Positions 35,409-45,843 of a stretch of 49,298 nt of DNA are shown one piece after another. Each line of letters starts with the position of its first letter. Within the stretch, counting starts at the first letter, position 1. Source of the stretch: Planctomycetota bacterium (GTDB lineage Bacteria; Planctomycetota; B15-G4); contig JAJDER010000006.1 of the NCBI GenBank assembly GCA_029259725.1, forward strand, positions 1-49,298, given 5' to 3'. Under the pieces are notes generated by a model, which saw only the letters and a list, made by a program, of their open reading frames with translations, was not told the DNA's origin and ran no database searches. The translations under genes and the position numbers were made by a program.

Positions 35409-37109
35409 GTGATTCTCGCCACGAGCGCGCTGCTGATCCCGATGCTCACCGCCGGTCTCCTTCAGGCGGTGCCGGACCAACCGGAGTACCTGCGGCAGAT
35501 CCTCTTCAAGCTCGACGAGTCGATGGACGTCGCGGACCTGCAGCGCATGCTGTTGTCCCACGGCATCGAGGGCGAGGCGCGTCGAGCGTTCACGCCGGTT
35601 CCGGAGCACATGGTTGACCGGGTCGGGATTGGCCGCATCCACGTGCTCGACGTGTCGCCGAGTGACCGCGAGGTCTTCCTGAACCGTGTGCGGGGACTTG
35701 ACGGCGTGTCCTGGGCCGAGGCCAATCGAGGCGGTCACGCACTGACCGGCGGGACCCTTGTGCCGAACGACCCGAGCTTCTCGACGCAGTGGTGCCTCGA
35801 TCAGCCCAACGACATCGACATGGACCTGCCCGAAGCCTGGTCACTGCAGGGGGGCTTCGACGTGGCGCCGCTCGTCGTGGCCGTGATCGACACCGGCATC
35901 AAGGGGGGCGGCAGTTTTCCCGACCTGGCCGGCATCGCCTGGGCCCACCCGGGAGAGATCGCGGGCAACGGTCTGGACGACGACGGCAACGGCTTCGTCG
36001 ACGACGTCGGCGGATACGACTTCGTGCGGGACGACGGCATCCCGGAGGATGAGTACGGACACGGCACCGCCGTCACGAGCATCATGTCGGCTCACACCGA
36101 CAACGGGGCTGACCTCGCCGGCGTGGCGCCGGGGGTCGACGTCATGGTCCTCAAGGCCTTCAATGAGCTCGGCGACTTCCCGGTCTCGGGGCCCTACGCG
36201 GGATTCCTGTCGGCGGCCGCCGGTCTGATCTATGCGGCCGACAACGGCGCCGTGCTCGTGAACAGTTCCTGGGGCTTCTGCGCCGGCTTTCCGCAGGTGA
36301 TCGGGGACGCCGTGACGTATGCGCTCGACAACCAGGTGCATCTCGTGTTCGCGGCCGGCAACGACGAGGGGACCACGTTCCTCCCGGCGGAGATGGACGG
36401 GGTCATCGCTGTGGCCGCCATCGGCAGCGACGGGGTCAAGAGCAACTGGGGCGCCGGGAGCGGCAGCAACTCCGGGCCGTGGGTGGATGTCTCCGCGGGC
36501 GGCACGGCGGTGCCGGCGTACGGCTTCTCCCCGGGTGTCTTCGCCTTCGACGGGACGTCGGTGGCGGCGCCCAACGCGGCGGGCGTTGCGCTGATGGCCC
36601 TCGGCCGGGCGCCCGACCTGTCGCAGGAAGACCTGCGCTCGCTACTCATGCAAGCCGCCGTGTCGGTGGACGGCCTCAACCCGGCCTACGCCGGGCAGCT
36701 CGGTGCCGGGCACGTGAACGCGCACGACACGCTCCTGCTGCTGCAGCCCACCGCCGACCTCGGTCACGGGCTGTCGGGCGACTCGACGCCGCACCTGAAC
36801 GTGTGGGGGCAGACTCACGCCGGCGGGCTGGTGACGCTGTCGATCTCGTCGGCGGCGCCCACGGCATCAGGCGGCCTCGTGGTGGGCTTCAGCCAGGCGA
36901 CCGTCTCGTTCAAGGGAGGCGTGCTGGTGCCGTCACCCGACCTCATCGTGCCCGTCGGCACCGATGAGAACGGCGCCTGGCGGATCGACGCGCCGCTCTC
37001 CGCGGAGATCCCGACCGGGGTCCCGATCTTCCTCCAGGCGTTGATCACGGACGATGGTGCGCCGAGCGGCTTCGCCTTCACGACGGGCAAGTCGTTCACC
37101 GGGCTCTGA
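35409..37109 (+). CDS. secreted subtilisin-like serine protease (S8) with FKGG C-terminal domain
   Basis: A 566-aa protein with a GTG start and AGGAG 8 nt upstream. The signal peptide is about residues 1-20. A propeptide-like inhibitor I9 region (about 25-105) includes YLRQILFKLDESMDVADLQR. The S8 domain has the triad Asp161 (VAVIDTGIKG), His218 (YGHGTAVTSI) and Ser384 (DGTSVAAPNAAG), with the oxyanion Asn in FAAGND. A calcium-like loop GNGLDDDGNGFVDDVGGYDF lies between Asp and His. The last ~110 residues are the shared domain (VSFKGGVLVPSPDLIVPVG to GFAFTTGKSFTGL), more diverged than the propeller-protein copies. It probably acts outside the cell or on the surface. Confidence 0.9.
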   Translation: MILATSALLIPMLTAGLLQAVPDQPEYLRQILFKLDESMDVADLQRMLLSHGIEGEARRAFTPVPEHMVDRVGIGRIHVLDVSPSDREVFLNRVRGLDGVSWAEANRGGHALTGGTLVPNDPSFSTQWCLDQPNDIDMDLPEAWSLQGGFDVAPLVVAVIDTGIKGGGSFPDLAGIAWAHPGEIAGNGLDDDGNGFVDDVGGYDFVRDDGIPEDEYGHGTAVTSIMSAHTDNGADLAGVAPGVDVMVLKAFNELGDFPVSGPYAGFLSAAAGLIYAADNGAVLVNSSWGFCAGFPQVIGDAVTYALDNQVHLVFAAGNDEGTTFLPAEMDGVIAVAAIGSDGVKSNWGAGSGSNSGPWVDVSAGGTAVPAYGFSPGVFAFDGTSVAAPNAAGVALMALGRAPDLSQEDLRSLLMQAAVSVDGLNPAYAGQLGAGHVNAHDTLLLLQPTADLGHGLSGDSTPHLNVWGQTHAGGLVTLSISSAAPTASGGLVVGFSQATVSFKGGVLVPSPDLIVPVGTDENGAWRIDAPLSAEIPTGVPIFLQALITDDGAPSGFAFTTGKSFTGL

Positions 37110-37142
37110 GCGCGCGCGTGATGGTCCGCGTGCCCGTGCCGG

Positions 37143-37892
37143 TCAGCCCTTCGAGGTCAGCTGCGCCACCGCCGCGTCCACCAGCGCCTGGGCCTCGTCG
37201 CTGAACCAGGTGTCGAGCCAGGTCTCGAGCGGCTCCTCGCCCGAGGCCTCCAGGCGGCGCCTGGCCTCGGCGCGCAGGCCGGCCTTGGTGTGCCGGTACG
37301 CCGGGCCGGGCTTCGCCGCCAGGATCTGCGCGAGCTCGATGGAGCGTTCGAGCACCTGGTCCGCCGGACAGACCTCGTCCACCAGGTCCTTCTCGTGGGC
37401 CACCTCGGCGTCGTACAGCTCACCTGTCGACACGATCTCGAACGCGGCGTGCGGCCCGACGCGATGCTGGAGCGACACGACCACCGACGGCGGCAGCCCC
37501 ACGCCCAGCGCGATCTCGTTCAGGCCCATCTTGGCGCCGGCGGCCATGACGCGCAGGTCGGCCTGGAGCGCGAGCACGCAGCCGCCCGCCACGGCGTGCC
37601 CGTTCACCGCGGCGACCACCGGCAAGGGCAGGAAGAACACCCGCGGCATGACCCGCTCGAAGTGGCGCATGAAGGCGCCCATCTCGGCCCGGTCGAACCT
37701 CGAAAGGGTGACCAGGTCCAGGCCGGCGCAGAAGAAGCGGTCGTAGCCGGTGATCACGACCCCGCGGGCGTCGCCGGCCTCGACCTCGTCGAGCAGGTTG
37801 TCGATCCCCTCCAGCAGGGCCGTGTTCATCGCGTTGGCCTTGCCGGCCTCGAGGCGGAGGACGGCGATGTCGCCGCGGGTGTCGATCTTCAT
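37143..37892 (-). CDS. enoyl-CoA hydratase/isomerase family protein (crotonase)
   Basis: A 249-aa crotonase-fold protein. The two oxyanion-hole segments are FFCAGLDLVTL (about 53-63) and AVNGHAVAGGCVLAL (about 93-107). The catalytic region GAKMGLNEIALGVGLPPSVV has one Glu at the usual first catalytic position; the second usual Glu is not evident, so hydratase activity is uncertain and isomerase or hydrolase activity is possible. AGGGAG supports the ATG at 37892. A -10-like TAGCAT lies about 30 nt upstream. It is convergent with the subtilase, with a 33-nt gap. Confidence 0.87.
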   Translation of the reverse strand: MKIDTRGDIAVLRLEAGKANAMNTALLEGIDNLLDEVEAGDARGVVITGYDRFFCAGLDLVTLSRFDRAEMGAFMRHFERVMPRVFFLPLPVVAAVNGHAVAGGCVLALQADLRVMAAGAKMGLNEIALGVGLPPSVVVSLQHRVGPHAAFEIVSTGELYDAEVAHEKDLVDEVCPADQVLERSIELAQILAAKPGPAYRHTKAGLRAEARRRLEASGEEPLETWLDTWFSDEAQALVDAAVAQLTSKG

Positions 37893-37922
37893 GGGCTGCT
37901 CCCTGGGTCGACTCGGGCGACA

Positions 37923-37928
37923 TGCTAC
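37923..37928 (-). promoter_or_regulatory. -10-like TAGCAT of the crotonase gene
   Basis: TAGCAT on the minus strand lies 30 nt before the ATG at 37892, with AGGGAG between. No clear -35. The rest of the 256-nt divergent interval to the ABC-F gene shows nothing I recognise. Confidence 0.4.
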
Positions 37929-38148
37929 CCGGCGCCGCGCGGCCTCGAGCGACGGGCTGGTCCGTGGAGTCCTGGGCCGACCGTTGCGGCGCCCCCCGTG
38001 GATGACGGACAATGCGGACAGCGCCCGGTCCACTCGCCGCGGGGAACTCCCGCACGCCTCCGCGACCCGGCCCGGCGCTCTCCAGGGTCCGGCCTCCGTG
38101 CCGCCTCCCGCCCGCTCCAGACCCTCCTTCCCCGAGCACCCCGCAACG

Positions 38149-39845
<1,697 letters not shown>

Positions 39846-39849
<4 letters not shown>

Positions 39850-41462
39850 GCGAGGGGCCCGGCGCCGACGCTCGTCGGGGGCCCGGGCTCGTCCGGCGGA
39901 GTGTCTATGCGCTCGCGCCGAGCGTGGTGCTGCTCGTCGTGCTCGAGCTCCTGCTCGCGGCGCTGGGACTCGGCGAACAGGAACGGGCGCTCCCGCTCTC
40001 GCGCGGTTTCGACGCGACGGCGCGCTACGTGCTGCCCGACGAGGAGCACCCGGGCGGCTTCGTCACCAACATCTTCGATCGACTGATGCCCGAGATCACG
40101 GCGCCACCCAAGGGCGACGCGGTGCGCGTGCTGCTCGTCGGCGGGAGCAACACCTACGGTTTCCCGACCTCGACCCTGGCCCGCCTGGTGGAAGCGGCCG
40201 CCCGCCTGCGCGGCATCCCGGCGAGCTTCGAGATCCTCAACCTCGGCCGCCCCGGCTACGGCAGCGAGCGCGTCGCGATCCTGCTCGAGCAGGCGCTGGT
40301 GCTCGAGCCCGACGTGGTCGTGATCTTCTCCGGGCACAACGAGTTCGTCGAGGGCGGCTTCCGGCTCGAACTGGACGAGCGCATCGGCACCGGGTGGCAG
40401 GCCGACCTCGCGGAGACCTTCGGGGCCCTGCGCACGACCCGGCTGCTGGCCGAGCTGTTGCGCGAGGACGTGATCGGCGGGCGGCCGGTGGGGGAGGCGA
40501 CGAGCGGCGACCGTCCCGAGACCTGGCGTGGCGACCTCCAGGCCTTCACCGAACTCACGCTCGAGGACACGGGTCTGTTCCTCACCGCCTTCGAGCGCAA
40601 TCTGCGCGGCATGGTCGCCCTGTGCGAGGACGCCGACGTGCCCGTGGTGCTGGCGACGCCCGTCTCCAACGACCTGACGCGCCCGCAACAGGGCGGCGTC
40701 GTGCGCAGCTGGGAGCCCGACCGCAAGCAGTCCGTCAACACGCGGATGGACGCCGCCTTCCGCGCCATCCCGGAGCGTCTGCACGCGGCCTTCCGCGCAC
40801 CCGTGGCCATCAGCGAGGGCGATTGGCACCCGGCGTTCATCGCTGCGGCTCCCCAGGCACCGCGCCGGAAGCCCCGGGACGAGCCCGTCGACGAGGTGCC
40901 CCGCTTGCGCGCCCTGCAGGGCGAACTGGCCGACGTGTCGGCGACCGAGGACCCGACCGGCAACTCGGTGGACGGCGCGCACTGGCCCGACCCGCGCCTC
41001 TGGAACGAGGACGTGTTCGTGATCGTCTCGGCCGCCCGGGAGCTGCTCGTGCCCGACCTGACCGAGAGCGAGCGCGCCCAGCTCGAGGCCTGCAGGGCTC
41101 TCTACGACAGCCTGGTCACCGACGAGCCGGACCTGGCCAACGCGCGACACGACCGCGGCCTGGTGCGCCTGGCCCTCGGCGACGCCCGCGGTGGCCGTGC
41201 CGACCTGCGCGCCGCCACGCGCCTCGATCGCGCGCCGCGCAAGGCCTGCGTCCGCATCGGTGAAGCGATCGCCCGCGTGGTCGCCGACCACCCCGACGTC
41301 GTGGCCCTCGACGTCGATGCGCGCGTGCGTGCCGCCTGCCCCGACGGACTGGTGGCCTACGAGGTCATGCTCGACCATTGCCACCTGCAGCCCGGCGCGC
41401 GCGTCGCGGTCATGGCCATGCTCGCGCCGGCCCTCGTCGAGGCTGCCCATCGGGGGCGATGA
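39846..41462 (+). CDS. membrane-anchored SGNH-like protein, paralogue 1
   Basis: A 538-aa protein whose GTG start overlaps the EttA stop. One N-terminal membrane anchor (about 18-38) is followed by the family block LSRGFDATARYVLPD. SGNH-like blocks: GGSNTYGFP (nucleophile Ser), NLGRPGYGSERVAILLEQAL, VIFSGHNEFVEGGF (Asn of block III), and a terminal LDHCHLQPGARVAVM with the block V Asp/His. Between ~330 and 500 lies a helical, TPR-like part (GLVRLALGDARGGRADLRAA). Here the terminal His-x-His-Pro is HLQP, unlike the other three paralogues. It probably acts on extracellular glycans or lipids; the actual reaction (esterase or O-acyltransferase) is unknown. Confidence 0.82.
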
Positions 41463-41467
41463 GCGGG

Positions 41468-41473
41468 TAGGCT
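41468..41473 (+). promoter_or_regulatory. -10 box TAGGCT, leaderless type, for SGNH-like paralogue 2
   Basis: TAGGCT begins 6 nt after the previous stop and is followed by exactly 6 nt and the ATG at 41480. No Shine-Dalgarno. Paralogue 2 may therefore have its own promoter within the array. Confidence 0.45.
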
Positions 41474-41479
41474 CCGCGC

Positions 41480-43108
41480 ATGTCTCGCCCGCCGCGAAGC
41501 CGCCGACCCTGGGTCAAACTTCTTCTGGCCCTGGTCCCGCTGTTGCTCGCCATGCTCCTGCTCGAGGCGACCCTGGCGTTGCTCGGCCTCGGCGACGCCG
41601 CCGACCACCTCTCGGCGAGTCGGGGCTTCGATCGCGCGGCGGCGTACCTCGTCCCCGACCCGGCCGTGCCCGGCGGCTGGCGCACGAACATGTTCGATCG
41701 CGGCACCGAGGTGAACGTGGCGCCGCGCGATGAACGGGTGCGGGTGCTGCTCGTCGGCGGGAGCAACACGCAGATGTTTCCGGAGCGCGAACTGCAACGC
41801 CTCCTCGACGAGACCGGCGAGGGCACGCGCTACGACGTCGTGAACCTCGGCCGCGAGGGCTACGGCAGCGAGCGGGTGTCGATCCTGCTGGAGCAGGCGG
41901 TGCCGGCGCTGCAGCCCGATGTCGTCGTGATCTATTCGGGGCACAACGAGTTCATCGAGAGCGGCTTCGCCCACGAGCTCGAGCGGGCCGGGCCGGATCC
42001 GCTGCTGGCGCCGCTGGCGAATCTGCGCACGGTGCGCTGGCTGTCGCAGCTGTCCTCGGACGAGGCCCCGGCATCGCCTCGAGCCGACGTCGACCAGCGC
42101 GGAGCCGCGGAGTCCGGGACCGCGGCGCGCGGAGCCGGCGCGGAGGGCGTCGAGCCTCGGCGGCCCGAGCCGTGGGTCATCGCCTACCCCGAGTTCCGCG
42201 ACCTGACCTATGCGGACACGCTGCGCTACTTCGACGCGTACGAGGCCAACCTGCGGCGCATGGTCGAGGTGAGCCGGAAGGGCGGCGCGGCGGTGGTGCT
42301 GTGCACGCTGGTGTCGAACATGCTCACGCCGCCGTGGTCGTCACGCCCGTCGGCGGAGCTGGGCGAGGATGCGGTCGACCGCGCGCGGCGGCTGATGGGC
42401 GAGGCCGGGCCGCTGTTGCCACCGGTGGTCGCGGCGCCGCTCGCGCACGAGCGCCGGCTGCGGGCCATGGAGTGGATCCCGATGGTCCCGGACGAGGTCA
42501 AGGCGATCATGCGCGAGACCTATCGCCCGCGGCCGCTCCCGGCCTTGCGGCCGCTGACCGGTGTGCTGGAACCGGGGGCCGCCGGCCGCTTGCCCGGGGA
42601 ACGCTCGATCGAGGGCTACCACTGGCCCGAGCCCGCGCTGTGGCGCCCGAAGGTCTGGGAGATGCTCGACCTGATGGCCGCGTTGCATGCGCTGCAGCCC
42701 ACGGCCGAGGAGCGACAGGCCCTGCTGGCGGCCGAGGGCAAGTGCGCCGAGGTCCTGGCCCTCGTGCCCGATCACCCCGACGCGTGGTTCCTGCGCGGGA
42801 TCGTGGCGCTGGTGCTGGGCCAGGGCGAGGCGGCCGCCGACTCCCTGGCGCGTGCGGGGAGCTATGACCGTGCACCGCGTAGCGTCGGCGATGCCTGCAA
42901 CGACCGCGTGCGTGAGGTGGCGCGGGACGCGGGTGCCTCGCTGGTCGACGCGGCCGTCCGCTTTCGCGAGCGTTGCCCCGATGGTGTCGTGGGCTTCGAG
43001 ATCATGATGGACCACTGTCATCTGCACCCGGGTGCCCGGCGAGTCCTGATGGCCGACCTCGCGCCGGCCGTGCGGCAGGCCGCCGTGCAGCGGGCGACCG
43101 CGCGCTGA
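41480..43108 (+). CDS. membrane-anchored SGNH-like protein, paralogue 2
   Basis: A 542-aa protein of the same family: basic start MSRPPRSRRPWVK, membrane segment (about 13-35), SASRGFDRAAAYLVPD, GGSNTQMFP, NLGREGYGSERVSILLEQAV, VIYSGHNEFIESGF. A low-complexity Ala/Glu insert lies around 195-220. The middle holds TYADTLRYFDAYEANLRRMV and CTLVSNMLTPPWSS, shared with paralogues 3 and 4. The end is MDHCHLHPGARRVLMADLAP. The C-terminal third is helical (AWFLRGIVALVLGQGEAAAD). It starts 18 nt after paralogue 1 and is followed by paralogue 3 after 37 nt. Confidence 0.84.
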   Translation: MSRPPRSRRPWVKLLLALVPLLLAMLLLEATLALLGLGDAADHLSASRGFDRAAAYLVPDPAVPGGWRTNMFDRGTEVNVAPRDERVRVLLVGGSNTQMFPERELQRLLDETGEGTRYDVVNLGREGYGSERVSILLEQAVPALQPDVVVIYSGHNEFIESGFAHELERAGPDPLLAPLANLRTVRWLSQLSSDEAPASPRADVDQRGAAESGTAARGAGAEGVEPRRPEPWVIAYPEFRDLTYADTLRYFDAYEANLRRMVEVSRKGGAAVVLCTLVSNMLTPPWSSRPSAELGEDAVDRARRLMGEAGPLLPPVVAAPLAHERRLRAMEWIPMVPDEVKAIMRETYRPRPLPALRPLTGVLEPGAAGRLPGERSIEGYHWPEPALWRPKVWEMLDLMAALHALQPTAEERQALLAAEGKCAEVLALVPDHPDAWFLRGIVALVLGQGEAAADSLARAGSYDRAPRSVGDACNDRVREVARDAGASLVDAAVRFRERCPDGVVGFEIMMDHCHLHPGARRVLMADLAPAVRQAAVQRATAR

Positions 43109-43145
43109 GTGGAGACCGTCGCGAGAGCATCACCCGCGCGTTAGC

Positions 43146-44738
43146 ATGACGCGCCTCCTCGGCGCCCTTCCCGGAGTCCCGGTCATCAGGTTCCTCAAGC
43201 GACTGCTCTTCTCGTTGGTCCCGCTGCTGCTGCTCCTGGTCCTCCTGGAACTGCTGCTGTGGGGGCTCGGGCTGGGCAAGTCGGCCGAGCTGTCCCTCTC
43301 GCGCGGCTTCGATCCCCGGGCGCTGTACCTGGCCCCGGCCGAGGATGGTTCCGGGGCGTGGACCACGCGCATCTATGGCGAGACGCGAGAGGAGCTGGTC
43401 ATCCCACCGCGCGGCGAGCGCCTGCGCGTGCTGCTGCTGGGCGGCAGCAACACCCAGGGCTTCCCCGCCTGGTTGCTCGAGGAGCTGCTGAACGCCGACG
43501 GGCATGAGCCCGGCTACGAGGTCGTGAACCTGGGCCGCTCGGGCTACGGCAGCGAGCGCGTGGCGATCCTGCTCGACCAGGCCCTGCCCGCGCTGCGGCC
43601 GGATCTCGTCGTGATCTACACCGGGCACAACGAGTTCCGAGAGAACGCCTTCGCGGACGAACTGCTCGACGCCTGGTCCTCGCCCGCGTTGAAGAGCATC
43701 ACCGACTCGCTGCAGGGTCTGCGCACCGTGACCCTGGTCAGTGACATGTTGCGGCCGTCCGCGCCCACCGGCGTCGCCGAGACCCCCGAGGACCGGCAGC
43801 GCCGACGGGACCAGAGCTACGAGCATCACACCTGGGAGCAGACGCAGCTCTACTGGGCGGCCTATGAGCACAACCTGCGCCGGATGGTCGCGGCCACGCG
43901 GGAGGCGGGTGCGGAGGTGCTCATCTCGACCGTGGTGAGCAACTTCCTCACGCCGCCGGCCGGGACCCGGCTCGCGCCCGCGCTCGGCGAGGAGCGACGG
44001 AGCCAGGTCGCCAGTCTGGTCAGGCGCGCCGGCGGCCTGCTTCCCGAGGAGATCTGGGAGCGTCTGCCGCTCGGCAACAACACGCGGCCCACCGACTGGG
44101 GCATGAACCTGCGCTCCGCCACCGAGGCCGAGCGCGTACAGCTCGCCGAGCAGAACGGCATCCCGCAGCCGCCCACGCTGCGACCCCTGCTGGGCGCGCT
44201 CGCGGACCCGCCGGCCACCGCGGGCATGCTGGCCGAATCCATCGCCGGTGCGCACTGGACCGACCCGCGCCTCTGGGTCGACTCGGTCAAGTCCGTGGTC
44301 TCGGCCATCGACGCGCTGCATCGCCGTGACTTCGATGACGCGCAGCGCGGACGCATCGGCAAGGCGATCGAGGTGCTCGAGGAGGCCGACGCCCTCGCGC
44401 CGCACGAGCCGCTGGTGCTGTTCCCGCTCGGCATCGCCCGCTTGCTGAGCGGCGACGACGACGCCCTCGCGGTGACCACCCTGCGCGAGGCCATGCGCTA
44501 TGACCGCTCGCCGCGACATGGCACCGACCTCAGCAACGAGATCGTCGAGCGCATCGCGGCGGACCTCGAGGTCCCGCTCTTCGACGCCGCGCTCACCTTC
44601 GAGGAGCGCTCCCCGAATCGCCTGATCGGGTACGAGATCATGCTCGACACCTGCCACCTGCACCCCGGCGCCCGCGTCGTGCTGATGCAGGATCTGAAGC
44701 ATGCCATCGACGCATTGGGCGTCCGACGCGACGACTGA
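43146..44738 (+). CDS. membrane-anchored SGNH-like protein, paralogue 3
   Basis: A 530-aa family member. Membrane segment about 18-42 (very Leu-rich). Blocks: LSLSRGFDPRALYLAP, GGSNTQGFP, NLGRSGYGSERVAILLDQAL, VIYTGHNEFRENAF, and STVVSNFLTPP in the middle. A HWTDPRLW motif precedes the helical part, and the end is LDTCHLHPGARVVLMQDL. It has a charged segment ETPEDRQRRRDQSYEHHTWE around residue 220 in place of the low-complexity linkers of paralogues 2 and 4. The start codon lies inside TTAGCATGACGCG, so ribosome binding is unclear; GCGAGAG lies further upstream. It is the last of three contiguous copies. Confidence 0.83.
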   Translation: MTRLLGALPGVPVIRFLKRLLFSLVPLLLLLVLLELLLWGLGLGKSAELSLSRGFDPRALYLAPAEDGSGAWTTRIYGETREELVIPPRGERLRVLLLGGSNTQGFPAWLLEELLNADGHEPGYEVVNLGRSGYGSERVAILLDQALPALRPDLVVIYTGHNEFRENAFADELLDAWSSPALKSITDSLQGLRTVTLVSDMLRPSAPTGVAETPEDRQRRRDQSYEHHTWEQTQLYWAAYEHNLRRMVAATREAGAEVLISTVVSNFLTPPAGTRLAPALGEERRSQVASLVRRAGGLLPEEIWERLPLGNNTRPTDWGMNLRSATEAERVQLAEQNGIPQPPTLRPLLGALADPPATAGMLAESIAGAHWTDPRLWVDSVKSVVSAIDALHRRDFDDAQRGRIGKAIEVLEEADALAPHEPLVLFPLGIARLLSGDDDALAVTTLREAMRYDRSPRHGTDLSNEIVERIAADLEVPLFDAALTFEERSPNRLIGYEIMLDTCHLHPGARVVLMQDLKHAIDALGVRRDD

Positions 44739-44777
44739 GGCCGACCCGCAGCCTTTCCCCGACGCGGTGCGGGGAGC

Positions 44778-44806
44778 CTGACACGTCCCCGGCGGCCGGG
44801 TATAGT
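44778..44806 (+). promoter_or_regulatory. sigma70-type promoter CTGACA-N17-TATAGT
   Basis: CTGACA at 44778-44783 and TATAGT at 44801-44806 are separated by 17 nt, five of six consensus bases in each. This is the best canonical promoter in the window. It lies 37 nt before the DUF5989-like gene and just after a CCCCG/CGGGG hairpin at 44758-44775 that follows paralogue 3. Confidence 0.6.
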
Positions 44807-44843
44807 TCCGTCCCGCCGCCCGCCTCCCGATGACGAGTGCCCC

Positions 44844-44984
44844 ATGACCGAGTTCCTGGACTTCCTCAAGCACAACAAGCGCTGGTGGGTGCCGCCGATC
44901 GTCGTGTTCTTCGCGCTGCTCATCTACCTGGCCTGGAAGGTCTCGCAGACGCCCGAGTCGCCCTTCGAGTACCGGGAGTACTGA
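44844..44984 (+). CDS. 46-residue single-span membrane peptide, DUF5989-like
   Basis: The peptide begins MTEFLDFLKHNKRWWVPPIV, has one transmembrane helix (about 16-32), and ends with PESPFEYREY. The layout (short amphipathic start, FLKxxKRWWxxPI, one span, then Pro-Phe-x-Tyr near the end) matches the DUF5989 family as I remember it. Such peptides often sit with SGNH hydrolases, SxtJ-type membrane proteins and carbamoyltransferases in exopolysaccharide-type loci. Here it follows the canonical promoter at 44778-44806 and is embedded in the SGNH-like array, which supports the call. The next gene starts 5 nt after its stop. Confidence 0.8.
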   Translation: MTEFLDFLKHNKRWWVPPIVVFFALLIYLAWKVSQTPESPFEYREY

Positions 44985-44989
44985 GCCCG

Positions 44990-45799
44990 GTGCGCCGTGC
45001 GCGGGCGGACCGGCTGCCGGCCGAGAGGGCGCGGACCGGCCTGGCCCGGGTGTGCATCCCCGTGGTGGCCGCCGTGTTCGCCACCGGCTGCACGAGAGGG
45101 GCGACGGAGTCGAGCGCGAACCACGCCGCCTGGCCGGACGGCCTGGTGGAGCTGTCCGACCGCGCGCGTGCCCGCTTCGCGGCGCCGACACGCAGCGCGG
45201 ATCCCGCACTGCTCGCGGCCGCTGCGGCCGAGGCCAGCCTGCTCGCGGCGGGTGCGAGCGACACCGCGGCGCGCGAGACCGCGGTGCGCGACACCATCGC
45301 CGGCGAGACCTGCGCCAGCGACGCGGGGAGCCTCGTGCCGATCCTCATCGACGTGCGTGAGCCCCGTGAGACGGCCGTCTCACGTCTGCCGGGCGCCCTC
45401 CTGCTGCCCGACGCGGCTTCCAGGGCCGCCTTCGCCACCGAACACCTTGCCGCCCGCGCCTCCCGCAGCGAGTCGTCCCAGGGCGAGGTGTCCCAGGGCG
45501 AGGCGTCCCGCAGCGAGTCGTCCCGCAGCGAGTCGTCCCAGGGCGAGCCGTCCGGCGGTGAGGCCCGTCGCCCCGTTCTGGTCTACTGCACCGCGGGATG
45601 GCGGAGCGCCGAGGCCACGCTCGAACTCCGCGACGCGGGCGTCGAGGCGTACAACCTGGAGGGTGGCATCCTTGCCTGGGCCATCGCGGGCGGCACGCTG
45701 GTGGACAGCCAGGGCGCCCCGTCCCGCCGCATCCACGCCTACAGTGACGACTTCGCCGAACTCGTGCCCTCCACGCACGAAGTCGTCGTCGACGGCTAG
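44990..45799 (+). CDS. rhodanese-domain lipoprotein
   Basis: A 269-aa protein with a GTG start 5 nt after the DUF5989-like stop. The N-terminus is Arg-rich, then hydrophobic, with lipobox ATGC near residue 35. An Ala-rich helical region follows. The rhodanese domain starts near 120 (VPILIDVREPRETAVSRLPG). The active site is VYCTAGWRSAEA with Cys200, and the closing block is YNLEGGILAWAIAGG. The catalytic Cys loop (CTAGWR) fits a sulfurtransferase or persulfide carrier. A Ser/Glu/Gly repeat insert of about 35 residues lies inside the domain, directly before the catalytic strand. It is exported and anchored, so it acts in the periplasm. Confidence 0.83.
   Translation: MRRARADRLPAERARTGLARVCIPVVAAVFATGCTRGATESSANHAAWPDGLVELSDRARARFAAPTRSADPALLAAAAAEASLLAAGASDTAARETAVRDTIAGETCASDAGSLVPILIDVREPRETAVSRLPGALLLPDAASRAAFATEHLAARASRSESSQGEVSQGEASRSESSRSESSQGEPSGGEARRPVLVYCTAGWRSAEATLELRDAGVEAYNLEGGILAWAIAGGTLVDSQGAPSRRIHAYSDDFAELVPSTHEVVVDG
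45464..45565 (+). repeat. 15-bp tandem repeat within the rhodanese gene
   Basis: Six 15-bp units (CGCAGCGAGTCGTCC or CAGGGCGAG(G/C)(T/C)GTCC) plus a partial seventh encode RSESS, QGEVS, QGEAS, RSESS, RSESS, QGEPS. Units are multiples of three, so copy-number change keeps the frame and would only change loop length. Confidence 0.8.
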
Positions 45800-45803
45800 C
45801 CTG
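45798..45803 (+). promoter_or_regulatory. -10-like TAGCCT overlapping the rhodanese stop
   Basis: The TAG stop of the rhodanese gene begins TAGCCT, about 40 nt before the BtuF-like TTG start. It fits the TAnnnT pattern. Weak evidence, since no -35 is visible. Confidence 0.25.
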
Positions 45804-45843
45804 CTCCCCCCGAACACCTCCCCTCACCTCCCGGGACCGCCCC

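Noticed and set aside
43142..43153. TAGCAT at 43142 as a leaderless promoter of paralogue 3
   Set aside because: No start codon follows 6 nt after it; the used ATG overlaps the hexamer itself.
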